From Manis javanica (taxonomy: Eukaryota > Chordata > Mammalia > Pholidota > Manidae): a stretch of 64,000 nt of DNA. The notes under the pieces were generated by a model. That model ran no database searches, had not been told where the DNA came from, and saw only the letters and a program-made list of their open reading frames with translations. The translations under genes and the position numbers were made by a program. Location: the NCBI RefSeq assembly GCF_040802235.1, contig NC_133156.1, positions 183,780,351 through 183,844,350 on the forward strand. The letters run 5' to 3'. Position 1 is the first letter of the stretch. Each line of letters starts with the position of its first letter. Of the stretch, positions 33,940 to 46,978 are shown one piece after another.

Positions 33940-36900
33940 CCTACCCCTTAAAGACTTGCTTCAGTTACTTGCTGTTGGTTGAAACCCACAAGTGAAAATT
34001 TTTTCCCTTGATTTAAGTTTTTGAGACCCTGTTAAAAATGAAGAGACACCAAGAACGGGTTTGACTGTGAGCATCTTGGTCATGAAGTGGAAGCATGAAT
34101 GAATTTTTAAGATTGATTTCTGAGAACTAGACTACAGGGGCAGAGAAAAGAGGGCAGTGTGTCTGCAGTCATAAGGACAGGAAGAAGTCACCACTGAATT
34201 TGAGATGAATTTGAAAAGAGAAGTTGGGTCCCTAATGAAACATTTTGTTTCCTTCATGTTTTTGTGTGAGAAAAGACAAACAGCTGAGGGTGGTGGGAAT
34301 TGGAGGTTCTTGATTCCCAAGGAGGGGTGTTGGGTAGAGATTTTTCCACCAGTGTGATGTGTATATGGCACATTGTTGTGTGGAAAGCAGCTGACAGGCA
34401 GAATGTCAAGGAGTATGGGACCTTTGAGTCTGCGGTTTGCTGTGATGTCCTCAGACAAGACTGTCACAGATCTTAGGAAGCAGGAGATAGCTTCTGAGAA
34501 ATGATGTACAATGGTGGTGCAAAAGAGGCCACCAATGACAACATGAGCAGGGTACTTCCTCAGTTGCTGCTGGTCACAGACAACTTCTGGTCTTGATTTC
34601 CCAATGAGCTGTGCTGAGGTAGGTTTTACCGGAAAGCAAAATAAGCCATGTCAAAAGCAGTGACAAAGCACTTGGGGTGTCCGTGCAAAGGTGTGGGGCA
34701 TTTCCCTCTTGTCTACTCACTCTGTGGAGCCAAAATAGTCCAGAGGCTGCCAGCATAGAACCTGTGGTTTAGATCTACAACTTTTTTGGCCTTAATCTCT
34801 GAAGAGAACCTTCCTAGTTGATTTTTCATCATCTTTGAATTACCAGTACTCTCAAATTGCTTTTGTGATTTGAATTTTCACATCTTTTCCTCCTCCAGGG
34901 AGTCTCTATCAGAGCAACTCAAATCACAGTGTCTTTTCCAGCTCCTCACTGTTGGGTTCATGGGTGCCCTTCACCCTCAAGCTTCAACTTCTACTCTGTC
35001 CACAGTCCTACCCTAAGTCCAGAGCATTTTCTTTTGGATCAGACTTTGGCTTCATTCAGGCCTCTGGGGTTCTTACTTATTTCTTCTGGCACATTTCCCT
35101 ATAGGGCTGTCCTAGAAATGGTCTCCACCTCTCACCTAAAGTTTGACTGGGTCTGGACCTCCTTCCTTACTGGAATCAGCCAACTCTGTGGAAGTTTCTG
35201 GATGTAACATACCCCTTCTTTCTCCCTAACCACCAAAATCCCATACACCAGATTAGTGACATAGTTGAACCTGCAGATCACAAGGATTTTGGAGCCAGCA
35301 CCCTCAGCAGGGAGGGACTCCTGGGCATGTGAAGAAGTGGCCTGAGTGACAGCTCTGTCCACCAGTCCCTGCCTGTCCTCCATTTTACCTTTATTTTGGC
35401 TTTTCCTTCAGAGAATAAAGTTTTGTGTAGTTATCCTGCTGGGACCCACTAGCCTTGTCTAGGACTGCAACCCTGCTATCAACCCCTCACCATAGGCTGT
35501 GACTTTTGCTTTCCAGCCTCTTTTGCGCTACATGCCTTCTGAGATACTAGAGCCTTTTCTTGCATCTAGGCGTCAGTAGGTAGAGTCCTGCCCATGCACA
35601 GAGCTCCCAGTGTTGACCCCCCTCAACTGTATACTCTTGGGCTAATTGGATGTCATGCTGGCCTGTACAGCTGTGCCTCTGGAACAAGGCCTTTAGCGTA
35701 GTCAAACCCTTGTCCTGAATTTCATGCTGGCTGTCCAACTGCCTATGCCTCAAAAAGAGCTTTTTCATATGCATTTATAAAATTCCAGAAGGAAGATAGA
35801 GAGTATAATGTTTTCCAACCTTATTTAACTAGAGAACCAGTTTTTTTTTTTTCCTGAAGGACTATTTGTTGAGATCTCACTGAATATGGTATTTGGTGGA
35901 GTATAATATTGGAAAGTATGTGGCTTTAAAGAAATGGATGTCAAATGAATGAATTCCAGGTGAAGGTAATGTGATAGTAAAAAAGTTGTTTGTGGGAAGG
36001 AAATCACTCATGGTGCTTTTCATTTAACAAATGCCCACTGAGCACCTACTATTTACCAGTCTCTCAGCTGGAATCACACCATGTATTTGATACTCACCAT
36101 GTGTCTGCATAAAGCCCACTGTCATCTGGAATGGGGCCCTAAGGTGGGGAGGAAGTATGAATTCTACCTTCTTTTTCTCATGTTTTGATGCTCTTCCCCA
36201 TTCATCCAGTTGAAACAGGAAGTGGTGGATGGGGTGATGCCATCATGGCCACAGACAACATCAGCTTCTAGATCCAAGGAAGAAGGGCTTCTCTGAGGCT
36301 TCCTGTTCCAGGTTTGACCTCTTCCAGGATTTCTCTAGCATTCCCGAGGACCCCTTCCCTCCCGTCTGGGACTGTTCATCTCAACATCAGTCTCAGGTTT
36401 TACTGCTAGTTCAGGAATTTGACTACATATGGGGGATCAGTGCCAAGTGGGATGGAGCTCATTCTTATGGAATCGGTGTGGCACTGTAAAATTGCTACTT
36501 TCCATATGAAATACTTCTTTTATAGTCCTGACTATAATAAGTCTCTTCAACCCTTTAGTGTAGATAAACCCATACTCCATGGGCAGGGCAATCTTATAGG
36601 TGGAGAGCCATTTAAATCTGGCAGGGTGGGTGACTAAGTGCCAGAACTCCAGCTGGCACAGCTAGTAATCAAAGAAGCAGCTAATCACTTCCTCTGTATG
36701 CCATTCCCAACCAGGACAGCCAGGAAAAGACCACTTGGAGAAGACAGAAATCTCTGACTATGACTCCTGATTAAGAAATTGCTAGGTCTCTTTGAGATCT
36801 TAGTGTATGTGTCTTTACTGTAGTTTGAGGGAAATCTTTGTTTGGCCCATCTTAACTCAATTGGCTGAGCTACTCATATAACAAACTAGATGGAAAGGCT

Positions 36901-37229
36901 CAACTTTGACCCTGCCCTTAGATAAAATATTCTTTGAACATCCAACAAGTAGCGTCCTCTGCCCACAAGCTCCACCACAGGGGCTTTGGCCTACGGCACT
37001 TGTCCATTTCTGTTACTTCCTCTGAAAGTCCATGGTTTTAATTGAAGATTAGGGAGTGAGCTCACTTACAGGAAGGTAGAAAGAGGGCTTGAGATGGGCA
37101 TTTAGAGATCTTAGAGCCCAGTCAGTTATTTGGTCCATCTGTAGGTATTTTTAAGTATCAGGTTGTCTGTAACTGCAGAAGGCTCATTTCCCTGATGAGC
37201 TCATCTTTGGCTAAGAGGCTCCCTGTAGG
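33940..37229. other. Mostly unique non-coding
   Basis: Contains an unrecognised, mildly coding-like minus-strand stretch at 34132-34760, and a 3'-UTR-like patch with AATAAAG near 35415. A short MIR/L2-like piece lies at about 36020-36110 (tgagcacctactatttacca). No firm gene. Confidence 0.4.
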
Positions 37230-37640
37230 AAGACATTTCCTAAGATTCTGTCCTTAGCCCCCCATCTGTCCTCCCTTCATATACAATTCCTGGATGATAT
37301 CATCTGTACTTATGGTCGTAGCTACCACTGATAGGTCAAAAACTCTCAAATCTGTATCTCTAACCTCAGTCTGTCTTCTGAGTTCCTGACTCATGATGGC
37401 CAAACAGTATTGATATCCTAACCTGTATGGCTCTTAGGAATTTTAAACTCAGCATGTCCCAAGCTAAATTACATCTTTCATCATCCCATTCTCTTCCCAC
37501 TATTCCCCTTCTTCCTATTCCTTTTCCTCCTTTGTTTCTTGACTAAGGAACACCACCATTTAAGGTCATTTGTAAACTTCTGCATCACTATCTTCCACTG
37601 TTCCCCACCATGAATTTCATAGGTTCTGAGTGTAATGTAA
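37230..37640 (+). repeat. L2-type LINE fragment
   Basis: ctggatgatatcatctgtac.., actctcaaatctgtatctct.., actcagcatgtcccaagcta.. follow the L2-like body. Confidence 0.55.
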
Positions 37641-38465
37641 GATGTTTAGGATGTAGATGGGTGGTGCATGTGGAGTAGAGATGGGATGATCCTCAGCTTC
37701 TTTCTTGCACAAGCAGAGTAATTAGCAACCTCCTCTGCTGTCTGCTTCTATAAACAACTTCATGCAGTTTGGTTCCTTTTAAAAAGTTCTGAGGATTGGG
37801 TATTCTGGTGTAACCCTAGCTGGAGCCATGCTTTCCTTTAAAACTTTGGCTTAAAGTGTCATTTTACAACTTGTAGAAAGTCTGATTCCTTCACCCAGAT
37901 TTTTTCAGATTTGTGGGAGTTCCTATATTTATGGTCACTCAAATTATGAGCTCTTGCTTCTACTAGTTTATAGACAGTCTTACTGTCTCAAGCATGCTGT
38001 TTATATCCAAACTGACCCAGATATAGAAATATCTCCCAGCTTAAAGCCTATTCTTGTGTAGCAGATTTTATAAAGGTTTGGGTAATGGAGAGTATTTTAC
38101 ATTGCAGCAAAGCAAGCAACTTGAATTGTAATACTGGCTCTCTCTGTTCCTTAAAGTACTTTTGCCCACCTCTCCTTTAGGGATATATCACTTTTCATAT
38201 CACTCTGTACATGGCTTTGGTCTGTTATAATCTTACCTTTCTCTCCTCTGCAAACCTACCTTACTTTATTGCTACTGAGCACCCCGAATACTTCTTAGTC
38301 GATTATGCAAAGCAACTGAACTCTAACTCCCTCCCAAACTCACGGCTGTGTGTCCAGAGTCCATACATGGGCTCTGCTGAGGAAAAAGCCCTTCTACTTC
38401 TTTAGCCACGCAAAGGATTTGTAGAACCTCTGATGTGTTCTTTTACATTATCTCCCACCTTTGAA
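37641..38465. other. Unique non-coding
   Basis: Nothing recognised. Confidence 0.45.
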
Positions 38466-39102
38466 AGCATTTCTTATTTTTTTTTTTTTGAGAGGGCATC
38501 TCTCATATTTATTGATCAAATAGTTGTTAACAGTTAACAACAATAAAATTCTGTACAGGGGACTCAATGCACAATCATTAATCCACCCCAAGCCTAATTC
38601 TCGTCAGTCTCCGATCTTCTGAAACACAATGAACAAGTTCTTACATGGTGAACAGTACAAGGGCAGTCATCACAGAAACTTTCAGTTTTGATCACGCATT
38701 ATGAACTATAAACAATCAGGTCAAATATGAATATTCGTTTGGTTTTTATACTTGATTTATATGTGAATCCCACATTTCTCCCTTATTATTATTATTTTTA
38801 ATAAAATGCTGAAGTGGTAGGTAGATGCAAGATAAAGGTAGAAAACATAGTTTAGTGCTGTAAGAAGGCAAATGTAGATGATCAGGTGTGTGCCTATAGG
38901 CTAAGTATTAATCCAAGCTAGACAAGGGCAACAAAACATCCACAGATGCAAAAGATTTCTCTCAAAACAGGGGGGGTGAGGTTCTAAGTCACCTCTGTTG
39001 ATCCCAAATTTCTCACCTGATGGCCCCCCTGCGACTGTGCCTGTCTTAGGTTGTTCCTCCCTTGAGGAATCTTACCCGTCTCTGGCTAGCATTTCTTATT
39101 TT
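38466..39102 (-). mobile_element. Polyadenylated retroposon made from an ERV-like 3' end
   Basis: A 607-bp insert (38481-39087) is flanked by a perfect 15-bp duplication starting AGCATTTCTT (38466-38480, 39088-39102). Minus-strand reading: the body ends in AATAAA (38513-38508), then 18 bases, then a poly(A) tail. About 285 bp before the tail a purine run (AAGGGAGAAA, about 38784-38775) leads straight into TGTGGG (from 38774), the layout of a retroviral polypurine tract and LTR start. Poly(A) plus target duplication imply LINE-machinery copying of an RNA. Identity as an ERV transcript is inferred; it could instead be an unknown lineage-specific retroposon. Confidence 0.75.
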
Positions 39103-39329
39103 AAATAGCATTTTCTTCTTATCCCAGGAATGCTTTTGCTTTGAAGGATCTGTGAGGGAAGGTAAGATGTTGTTCTAGGCAATGTCAAAATACTTAAAAA
39201 TACCCCAAAAAACTATCATCTTCTAGCAAAATCAATTCTAGATGATAAATACTGTAAAGGGAAAAGTGTGATAGTTTAGCTTAAAAAACAAAACAAAAAC
39301 CCACCACAGCAGCACCATAGCCAAAGTAA

Positions 39330-39990
39330 AAAGTGGATGACAAACTGGTTAAAAAAAATTTTCAGCATGTCTCTAATGTGCACAAAGCTCTTAAAAAGTC
39401 AGTAAGAAAAAGCAAAAATACAAAAAGAAAATGGGCCAAAGTCATACAAGAATAAATACAAATGACCAGTGAAGCACATAGAAAAAGGCTTTTACTTGTA
39501 ATCCACAAGACACAAACAGAAATGAGATATAATTTTTCAACTGTTAGGTTGAGAAATATTAAAAAGATGAAAATATTGCGGGTGAAGGCTTGAAATGGGA
39601 ATTCATACTCTGTTACTGGGAATAGAAGTTAATACACTGTCTGCAGTTTAGTTTGGCAGTATGTATCAGATTTAAAGTGCACAAGCTTTTAAACCAGCAA
39701 TTTGACTTTTCGGTATTTATCCCAAGGGCAAGTGCACAGAGATATTTGTATGAGGATATTTGTTACTGCAGAGTCTATAAAGCAGTCAGAGTGGACATTG
39801 GTAGGGATTGGTGAAATAAATTGTGGTATAGCCATACAATGATAAATGAAGTAGTAGATCTATTAATTGTAGATTCAGAAATATGGCTACAATATAGACA
39901 TGAAAAAATATATAGCATATGAGCCTGTTTGAACAGAAATATAGCCATAACTAGTGTATATGTTTTAAAAATGACATACTTTAACAGAAA
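39330..39990 (+). repeat. Old L1 (L1ME/HAL1-like)
   Basis: Sense old L1: gaatacaaatgaccagtgaa-type wording, then aaccagcaatttgacttttc.., cagagatatttgtatgagga.., tggtatagccatacaatgat. Confidence 0.75.
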
Positions 39991-40099
39991 TTATCTTTTC
40001 TGATTCAGAAAAAAAAAGCCACTTAAAAAAGCAGGAAATAGATTCTGATATGAAGGTAGTGCATAGGATGAAACTAGACACAAATATTTTACCTTGGGG

Positions 40100-40620
40100 A
40101 ACTAGGTGATGGATAGTGGTGATAAAAGCAGTGATCAGGGAAGGTTTTATGGTTTGAATGCATGAAATGAATGAAGCAAAAAATAAGGTTACAGAAACCA
40201 GTTAGGAAGCTACAGTAGCAATCCAGCTTTGAGATAATAAGGTATCTGGAGCAGGCAGTGCATTTTAAGGGAAAAGACCAATCTGAGGGACATTTAATGA
40301 AAGAAACCACCTCTCCGACAGTCGACAGTCTGTTAGGCAGGAGGAGGATAAAGAAGCAAGGGTAACAAGTTACTGATAATGCCAAGGTGTCTGTCTCTCC
40401 TGAGAAGCTGGAAGACTATTCATCATGACAAAAATGAGGGTGACTGGAAAGGAGAACAACTCTTCTAGACGTGGGAGGTGAATTTGTTTATTGGAGTTGA
40501 ATTTGAAGTGCCAGAGGTACATCAAAAAGGAAAAGTTCTATAGGTTGAGGATTCCTATTTAGAGAAAAAGGTACTTGTAAAATAGAGGCAAAGGTGGGAG
40601 TGGGGACTCTCTAGATTTGA
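40100..40620 (-). repeat. L2-type LINE fragment
   Basis: Reverse-strand profile: agctacagtagcaatccag.., tatctggagcaggcagtgca.., tgaatttgaagtgccagagg. Confidence 0.5.
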
Positions 40621-40859
40621 CACCCTTGAGATGCCTGGGGGAGGGCTAGTCATATCTTGGTTCTCCCTTTCCTACTGCAGTCTTGACAGACACTGGACAG
40701 AAGTGTGCGGCAGTGGTCTCCATGGGAACCTGAGTGTAAGCTTGAGGAGAGGGAGGAGTGGACAGAAATGATGATTACATAAAACAGTAGCCACAGCATT
40801 CTTTAAAAATCACTCTGCCATTTACAAGGGCCATTATATACAGCAGCTTAGCTAATACA

Positions 40860-40975
40860 ATCGTGTATGCTATGCATTATTTTTCTCCTTCTACATGGAC
40901 ACTGAAGCATAATGAGAGAGTAGAATTAGGACTCAAATTCAGGTATTCGGCTTCAAATCCCATTTCTCATTTCTT
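40860..40975 (-). repeat. MIR fragment
   Basis: atgctatgcattatttttct.., actgaagcataatgagagag.., actcaaattcaggtattcgg. Confidence 0.55.
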
Positions 40976-43900
40976 CACTCACCATCTCTTAGACATGAAT
41001 TTTCCAAGGAGGGAAAGATGAGCAAAAGCTGCAGCCTGGAGCTAAGGGCACCAATAGTTAAGAGGTGAGAGGATAGGGCCAGGGAAGACACTATGTCACT
41101 CACAGTTACTGCCCTGTCCCCTGGCCCTTGTAGGCCCTGATACTCCTCTAAATAAGACAATGTTGAATTTTGTGTTGAATTCAAAGGGGGAAAAAATGTC
41201 CTGATGTCTTGATAAATAGCTTGAGGTGTTAAAGCATAAGATTGGCCAGTTTGGTTAGAGCATAGTTAGTATGGTGGCTTAGTGGTTTATTGAATTCTGT
41301 CTTCATCCCTGTGAAAGCAATACGTAAAAGCCTGTTGACTTGGACCCAAGAGGGAAGGGCTTACCTTTGAATCAATTACATTAAAAATATTTTTCTGAAG
41401 TCATTAGATTTGTTTACTTTTAGAACCACATGTATACGGGAGCTGGTAGAGATCTAAGAGGACCTGCTTTAATGAGTAGAAATCAAGTCTCTTAAGTCAC
41501 TTGTTTTCCAACTGACAATCATATTTATGGGATTAAACTATTTAGCTAACCCATTCTGATAACATAAGCACAAAAAGCAGTTACTTAACTGCTGGAAGTT
41601 CTGAATCGCAGGATCCACTTTAAGGAGATTCTTGGGCAATTGCTAGACTGGTGTCCAGTAAGAATCCTGCAAGGCATCTGTGCAGCCCAGTGCTTGTAGC
41701 ATAGTGGGCCTCAAGGAACTGGTTGAATGAGTGAGTGAGCGAGTGAAGGACTGAAGATATTATTCTCTCTGAGGCATGTTGAGCTGTGTGGAACAGTCTT
41801 CCTACAGCCTCACCGTCCAGCTTGGCTGGATGGTTTGGGGACAAGTCTTACAACTCAGATCGAGGAGTAGGGAGGGAGGAAATGGAGGCACTGGGAGGTT
41901 TCTGCTTTGTGATTTGGTGACTCCACAGAGAAAGGATGTTTTCAAAACTGGTAAGCTTCTATCAGTTGAATTTCAGTCACATGACCTCCTAAAAAGATCA
42001 GCTGCTGAGATGGTCTTTGGAGCAAATGACGAGGCCCATGGAGGGTAGGAGGTTTCCTATTGGCAAACTGGATCTGACCCAAAAAGGGCAGCTACTTTAT
42101 AAGACTTCTGTAGGAGGCTCTCTACCCCCTGCCTCCTCCTGCTTGTATTCTAAATCGGAAGCCACTTGGGCTCATTGCTAGCTTTTGCTTAACCAGCCTG
42201 GCCCTGCCCTCTGGCCATGTGCCATTGGTGATTTTTAGACTGTTGGAAATTACACCCACTGTGAGGGTAAAACAAACTGGAGGGTTCTGGTTCTGGTTTC
42301 ACAGGAACTGGGCCCTGTCACCTGGCCTTGCCCTGTTTCCTGTCATGCATTCCTGGTTACCTTTTTACCCTTAGTCCGGTCCTCCAAGCCCATAATTCTG
42401 CTTGGGTAAAGATTAAGGACTGGCTTCTCCAGAGTGATTGTGCAGGCAGGGAGGGATGTCAGTGTTTTGGAAGAAGCTCCTGCACCAGTTTCCCTGTCTT
42501 TAGAAGAATTATCAGTCTCATATAGATGACCTAAGAGTTGTTATTTTGGGGGTGGTTAGGCGACATGGAGGTTCTTCCTACCACAAAAGGACTTACTACC
42601 AGGTTTCTTTAAGCATTGAACCTGCTTTTCACAATAGAACTTGACTCAGACTGTCAGTAATGTTCAGTTATTCACAACAGAACTCTTGTGTTTTTTCTAG
42701 GCAAACTTCTTTGTTTCAGAAATGAGCAAACTTTGGGAGATCCAGCAAGGGCAAAGCTGTGCCTGTGTTGAGGAGCTGACGTTAAGATTGTGTGAAAGGG
42801 ATTGGAGCAGAGGGGAGCAGACACTGTGTGGGATAAGGTCTGTCCTTCGTGGAGGAGCATTTCTTGAGGTATTTTCAGGTGAGGGAGGAGAAAATTGCAT
42901 TCCTTCCTCTGGAATGACCTGCTTACACCCCTCAAATTGGGTAATTCCTGCCTCACTGACTTCTAATTTAGTCCTTTCAGACTGAACCTGAAATGACATG
43001 ATAATACCTCAGTATTTAGGCTTTGCTTTTAATAAACAAACATTTAAATAAATGAACACCTAAATACAGGATGAAAGTGATCAAATGCAACTTTATTAAA
43101 TTCAGTGTGTAAAAAAAGCCTAATATTAAGTTAGCAAAATATCAGTGAAGGTTCTTCAGGGGTCTGATTTAATTAGTCAATTAGATTGATTTGTAATTAG
43201 AATTATCTGTTCTGTAGTAGGTACTTGTAAAGTATGTTCATTTATCAAATATTTATTAATTACAGAGAGTTCTATGATAACTTGAAATAAATTGATAGGG
43301 TTTGACAGATATTGACTGATGCTGTGGGAACTGAGAGGAGAAATCATTTCTAGATTTTGGATCTAGAGAAGTAGGGAAGTTTTATGAGAACAGGTTTCTT
43401 TGTTTTAAGGAACACTTTAAAAACAATTTTGCTTATACTCTAGTGAAAGGTAGTGTTGATACAAAGTAAAATCTATTCTCATTCATATTATTAAGAATTA
43501 CTCTCATTCATATTATTAAAACTCTGAATGAATAGCAACACAATGTATTTCCTTTCACTGTGCTTCTTTGCTAATTGCTAAAGCAATTTTTCCCAAGAGC
43601 AGACCTTGGGTAAATAAGAGCAGTCCCCTCTCTTTTAGTAAATAGTACCTCTGCAGCCAGCAAATGGACCCAGTCAGGGAGGCCACTCTTTCAAGCTTGT
43701 CTGTGAAGTAAGGAGAGTTAATAAAGTGGGGACACAGAATTTTGGGAGGCTGATTTATTTTTTGAGACACAAGCATGTCCATGTGTTGTGGGGAAAGAGC
43801 TAGTAGAGAGGGAGAAGTTGAAATTAGAAAGGAGAAATAAAAATTGTTAGCAAGGCCCCTGGGGAGAAGACTACTGTATCCTGAGCATGGTGGAGAAATT

Positions 43901-45469
43901 GAACTTGAACTGAACAAAGGCTCCCACTGATTTTAACTCTTATCACCACCATTTATTGCTTTCCTACCTTTTTCTAGCAATCTGTTGAGCACATTTAAGT
44001 TTTATCTGATAGGGGACAAGGGATGTGATGAGGCAGAGGGATTTGGTAAGATCTGGGGGAGACCTAAAGTTGGAATTTCTTTCTGTTGGGCTTTATTTTC
44101 TGCTGAGAGCAGGTAGGATAGTGAGGACAGTAGCATGGTTTTTAAAAGCTGTTGTTCCAGTGGCAGTGACCTGAGGACATCTAGTAGGATAGCTGAACAG
44201 TGCTGAAGACCTAGCAAATTTTGGAGATGATGACTTTCTAGAGGAAGCAGCCCTCATGACTTAATGGTTGCTTTAGCTGTGCTCAGCAACTTGGGGGTTA
44301 AAGTGGGAGACATTTGCATTCAAATAAGAGCTGTGTTTTGTAGGGCAACTGGAAGACTTGGAGTAAATTGGAACCTAGAATAGTGGTTGTCTAGTTGGCT
44401 AGAGGAAGAAGTGAATCCCAGAGAAGACCTATAGGCAGTAAAATGATGGGAAGTGAGTGTCAAGGGGTGAAAATCTCAGCTTAAGAACAGAAACTGTAGA
44501 AGGAAAGACAAGGAAAGATAGAGATACAGGATGATACAGGAGGTCATGGGCAAAAGGTCTGACTTGGAGTGGAAAGGCAGATGCCAAAGTCCTATGGCTT
44601 TGAAACAGCATTGAGGCAGACCATCTTTCTTTTCTTGGTACCACTGGATATTGAAGAATGGTTTTATGGTAGAACCTGCATTTCTCAGAAACCAAGTTCC
44701 TCAAGGAGTGTTAGGTTTTAGTGAGGGGGGAGGCCAGAACCATCTTTTAGACCTGTTTTCTTCACTGCTTGCCTAAATACAATAGTTTTATATGTTGGGG
44801 GAGGGGCAGCGTTCTTGGCTGAGTGGGACAATGTCCACAAAGTACTGGGACTTTAGGCAGAGTTTGCAGAAACAGGGACTTGCAGGTAAAAATCCCATTT
44901 GGCTATTAGGGCTTTTTGAACTGTTCAGGATCAGATTGGGCCAGTGCTAATCTTCTGTGAGAGACTGAAGGAAAACTGTAAAGGTTTCTTGCTTAAAACT
45001 CTAGAAGTCAGTGAACTCTGAGCCTTTCTATTATTGTGAGGTCTGGAATTTTTTCCTCCATGGTGACAGCAAATAATGCCCTAAAGCACACATAGTTCAA
45101 GAGAGTCTGGAAATACTCAATTATTGTTTATAAAAATGTTTTTGGATTTTTAATGGTTCAGGATTCCTTTGACATGCTTAGTATGTGACTCCAAACATTT
45201 AAGAAAGCAGCTCAAAATAGCTGAAAACAAATGTGATCTTTACAGTTCTTTTTGCTTCTTGATTCATTTACTCTAACTATAAAGCCAGATGTGAACAGCT
45301 CAGAAAATGATTGCCTAATCAGCTTTTTCACCACAGGAACCTAAGCAAGGTTGTGTGGCTCCAGCAGAAGAGGCTCTGTGGCTCAGAGCTCAGGGTGTGC
45401 TGATTCCATGGCAGTACTTTCTAAATCATTTGTATTGGGTTTTGCCACATTAAAAAGGGAAACTTCTGT
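40976..45469. other. Large mostly unique stretch
   Basis: Besides the candidate exon at 42701-42878 and a small direct duplication at 43476-43519, I see no gene, RNA gene or clear repeat. A short (TGAG)n run lies near 41727-41742. Confidence 0.45.
42701..42878 (+). ncRNA. Candidate spliced exon
   Basis: A pyrimidine-rich acceptor (TTTTTTCTAG, ending 42700) is followed by 178 bases and a donor CAG|GTGAGG at 42876-42884. One frame is open across it and beyond (42722-42985), but the translation matches nothing I recognise. It fits a lncRNA or untranslated exon better than a coding exon. It could be a chance pairing of splice-like motifs. Confidence 0.25.
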
Positions 45470-45890
45470 TTAGCAAAAGTCATTATAAAACAAAGTTACA
45501 ATACAACTAACAGGCTGGGAGAAAATGTTTGCAATTTATGTAGTGGACAGTGGATTAATATCTATCCTATAAACCAGTAAGGAAAAGATAACATAATAGA
45601 AAATGGACAAAGAATATAGATAGGCAAGTCACAACAGGGCAAACTGGAATTTCACCTAAATAAATGCTTATCCTAGAGCACAGAGTTTTCTGGACAAGAA
45701 TGTTCATTGTATTAGCAAATATCCATGAGTAGGGGACTGTTAAATACTGTGTGGCTGTGAAAACATTGAAGTACATGTCGATATCAGTGAAAAAAGCAAG
45801 TGGAGAGCAACATGAATAGGATGATTCCATTATTTTTAGAAACATTCCTATTTGTTTAATTTTGAATGTGTTCATCATGTTTCAGATTTT
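45470..45890 (+). repeat. Old L1 (L1ME-like)
   Basis: gctgggagaaaatgtttgca.., tcctataaaccagtaaggaa.., aatgggcaaagaa-type wording and a decayed 3' part. Confidence 0.7.
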
Positions 45891-45899
45891 ATTAGAGTT

Positions 45900-46780
45900 C
45901 TTATAGGTTCAAAAATATATAAGGCTGTGTTCTTCTAATGACATTAATGAATGAAACATCATCTTTTATCTTACCCATATGTAAGGTAAAAGATATTTTC
46001 ACCATCCTCACCTTCTTCCTCTCTATTTGTTTACTTTGGAATTATAAATCTTAGCCTCTGAGAAGAATTTAGGGGCCTCCCTTCCAGGGAACTTCCTGAG
46101 GGAGGCTACAGGGCTGTGGTTCCTGCAGCAGCAGTTTTGGTGTGATGAACAATGGAATTCAAAGCAGAATTCTTCTTTCCTAAGATTTGCTCCTTTTTAG
46201 TATTCACAGCCTTGCAGAGTTTCTCTGCCTCCCGCCTCTGATACAGTGGGAGGGGCTGGGGGCTCTTTTGCTTGGGACACCCTTTTTGCTCCTTTCCCTT
46301 AGAAAGGGGAGGGAATTACCTGAGTGGCCCAGGAAGATAAGACTTAGAGCTGGCCTAGGTCTTGGGAGGAAACCAGATCTTTGCATTTGTGCTTGCCGTG
46401 TTGGAGAGCCACACAGCTGATTTTAATTATGGTCTCAGGCTTCCACCCACCTGGGTGAAAGGAGTCTTTGAAGCTGACACTTAAGTTTTGCCCATTTCAC
46501 TGGGGTTTGAGGCTACAGAACTCCAGCCTGGAAACAACAGGAATTCCATCACAGGGTGGCACAAGGACATGAATCCCTTTGTGTTTCAAAGACAGGCAAA
46601 GCCTTTGGGACAGGAGCACTCCTCTCTTTAAGCACATTCTCAGTGTCTGTAGACCCCAGTGTGGGTATATGGCAGTTGTTTTGGACTTGTAATATGCTTT
46701 TCTCTGAGCTGGAGAGTTTGCACAGAGTGGTGTAATAAAAACTTACTTAAAACCAAAATTGATGGCACCCAGCTCCATTT
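45900..46780. other. Unique non-coding
   Basis: No exon or repeat recognised. Confidence 0.45.
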
Positions 46781-46784
46781 TAAA

Positions 46785-46970
46785 AAGGGGTGGCATTGGA
46801 GAATACAATTAATTATTCTATAACATCTGTCAGCATTGATAGACAGTGACCACAATGGAGAGGGTGAGGGCTTGATAATGTGGGTGAATGTTGAACCACT
46901 GTTTTGTGTCTGTGAAACCATCAGAAGATTGTATATCATGATACTTTAATAAGAAAATAAATAACTAAAA
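46785..46970 (+). mobile_element. L1 3' UTR remnant
   Basis: Diverged plus-strand copy of the same L1 3' UTR (tctataacatctgtcagcat.., agattgtatatcatgatact) ending A-rich. It precedes, rather than follows, the ORF2 remnant next to it, so it is a separate insertion. Confidence 0.75.
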
Positions 46971-46978
46971 ATAAAGAG

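Noticed and set aside
35390..35440. AATAAAG near 35415 as a real gene end
   Set aside because: No upstream reading frame or exon I can support, and a single hexamer is not evidence.
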